From assembly GCF_036785885.1 (NCBI RefSeq), contig NC_092324.1:26029001-26093000 (forward strand): a stretch of DNA of 64,000 bases. The letters run 5' to 3'. The DNA comes from Coffea arabica (taxonomy: Eukaryota; Streptophyta; Magnoliopsida; Gentianales; Rubiaceae). Numbering within the stretch: position 1 is the stretch's first letter; each line of letters starts with the position of its first letter. The position numbers and the translations under genes were made by a program. The notes under the pieces are model-generated. The model ran no database searches and was not told where the DNA came from. It worked only from the letters and a program-made list of their open reading frames with translations. Of this stretch, positions 63,820 to 64,000 are shown piece by piece.

Positions 63820-64000
63820 ATGGCTGACGCTCTTATTAGTTCAACAATTCAGGTCACCTTGGAAATGGCACTGTCTCTTGCCTCTGATAGGATTGGTATG
63901 TTAGTTGGATTCGAGGAGGATTTGGCCAGCATGACCCGTTCTCTACGCTTGATCAAAGCTTTCTTGACTGATGCTGAGGAAAGGCAGCATAACCAGGAGA
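63820..64000 (+). CDS. CC-NB-ARC-LRR resistance protein, N-terminus only
   Basis: First 60 codons of a second CNL, running off the window. It reads MADALISSTIQVTLEMALSL, then ASDRIGMLVGFEEDLASMTR and SLRLIKAFLTDAEERQ, and aligns without gaps to residues 1-60 of the CNL at 8986. This is the Rx-type coiled coil at the N-terminus of a cytoplasmic NLR. Differences include EE for KK at 32-33 and the more usual DAEERQ where gene 1 has DAVERQ. The start has the same AAAATGGC context. Whether the NB-ARC and LRR are intact cannot be seen here. Confidence 0.93.
   Translation, partial: MADALISSTIQVTLEMALSLASDRIGMLVGFEEDLASMTRSLRLIKAFLTDAEERQHNQE

Noticed and set aside
1..64000. CRISPR array, operon structure, rRNA or complete tRNA gene
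   Set aside because: No regularly spaced repeats of that kind, and coding content is typical of plant intergenic DNA.

Overview
This is plant nuclear DNA, almost certainly from a eudicot. It carries CC-NB-ARC-LRR disease-resistance genes of the RGA type, LTR retrotransposons primed by initiator tRNA-Met, Helitrons, hAT-like MITEs, plant L1-type LINE debris and tRNA-like SINEs, all in AT-rich intergenic DNA. A coffee-like asterid would fit the resistance-gene sequence and the gag-only retrotransposon, but that is a weak guess. There are no bacterial-style operons, CRISPR arrays or ribosomal genes.

The window is the inside of a resistance-gene (CNL) cluster that transposons have largely dismantled. 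Only two genes of clear host origin are visible. One is a CNL at 8986-11445 whose LRR is cut off by a retrotransposon. The other is the first 60 codons of a second CNL at 63820, running off the right edge. A third trace is a 26-codon CNL start at 22500. Many copies of the CNL 5' flanking region (0.1-5.8, 7.3-9.0, 22.4, 23.6-24.2, 34.1-35.3, 36.3-36.6 with 38.1-38.6, 39.7-44.0, 45.5, 49.1, 58.0 and 63.5 kb) stand with no gene behind them. They look like residue of repeated unequal exchange in the cluster.

Mobile elements, left to right: a 1.6-kb solo-LTR-like repeat ('LTR-A', copy 1, minus strand, 619-3639) holding a complete TRIM (1663-3082); an hAT-like MITE (5857-6550) and a long-TIR MITE ('MITE-B', 6663-7308); a gag-only, Sirevirus-like LTR element of about 3.7 kb (11383-15086) inside the CNL; a MITE at 17.5 kb; a foldback repeat at 21.5-22.1 kb; LTR-A copy 2 (24269-32709), which holds a full-length Ty3/gypsy chromovirus (25234-30685) and a Helitron (30846-32427); a LINE RNase H fragment at 33.5 kb; LTR-A copy 3 (36636-38078); a second small Helitron (48179-48839); three members of a CTCGAG-rich hAT-like MITE family (47.4, 50.1, 52.6 kb); a 5'-truncated LINE (about 51.7-55.7 kb) split by one of those MITEs and by LTR-A copy 4 (53823-55153); two SINE insertions with 13-bp target duplications (51.3 and 58.7 kb); and an hAT-like element (62767-63505) just upstream of the second CNL. 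Many boundaries are fixed by target-site duplications, and several by empty paralogous sites inside the same window.

The most notable item is the gag-only element. It has tRNA-Met PBS, an intact gag, four copies of AGGGGGAG before the 3' LTR, nearly identical LTRs (3 differences in 889 bp by eye) and no pol. Each LTR carries six GACGTC (C-box) palindromes upstream of a TATA box. It truncates the CNL after about 799 codons and adds a 20-residue LTR-encoded tail. All comparisons were made by reading; no alignment or database search was run.
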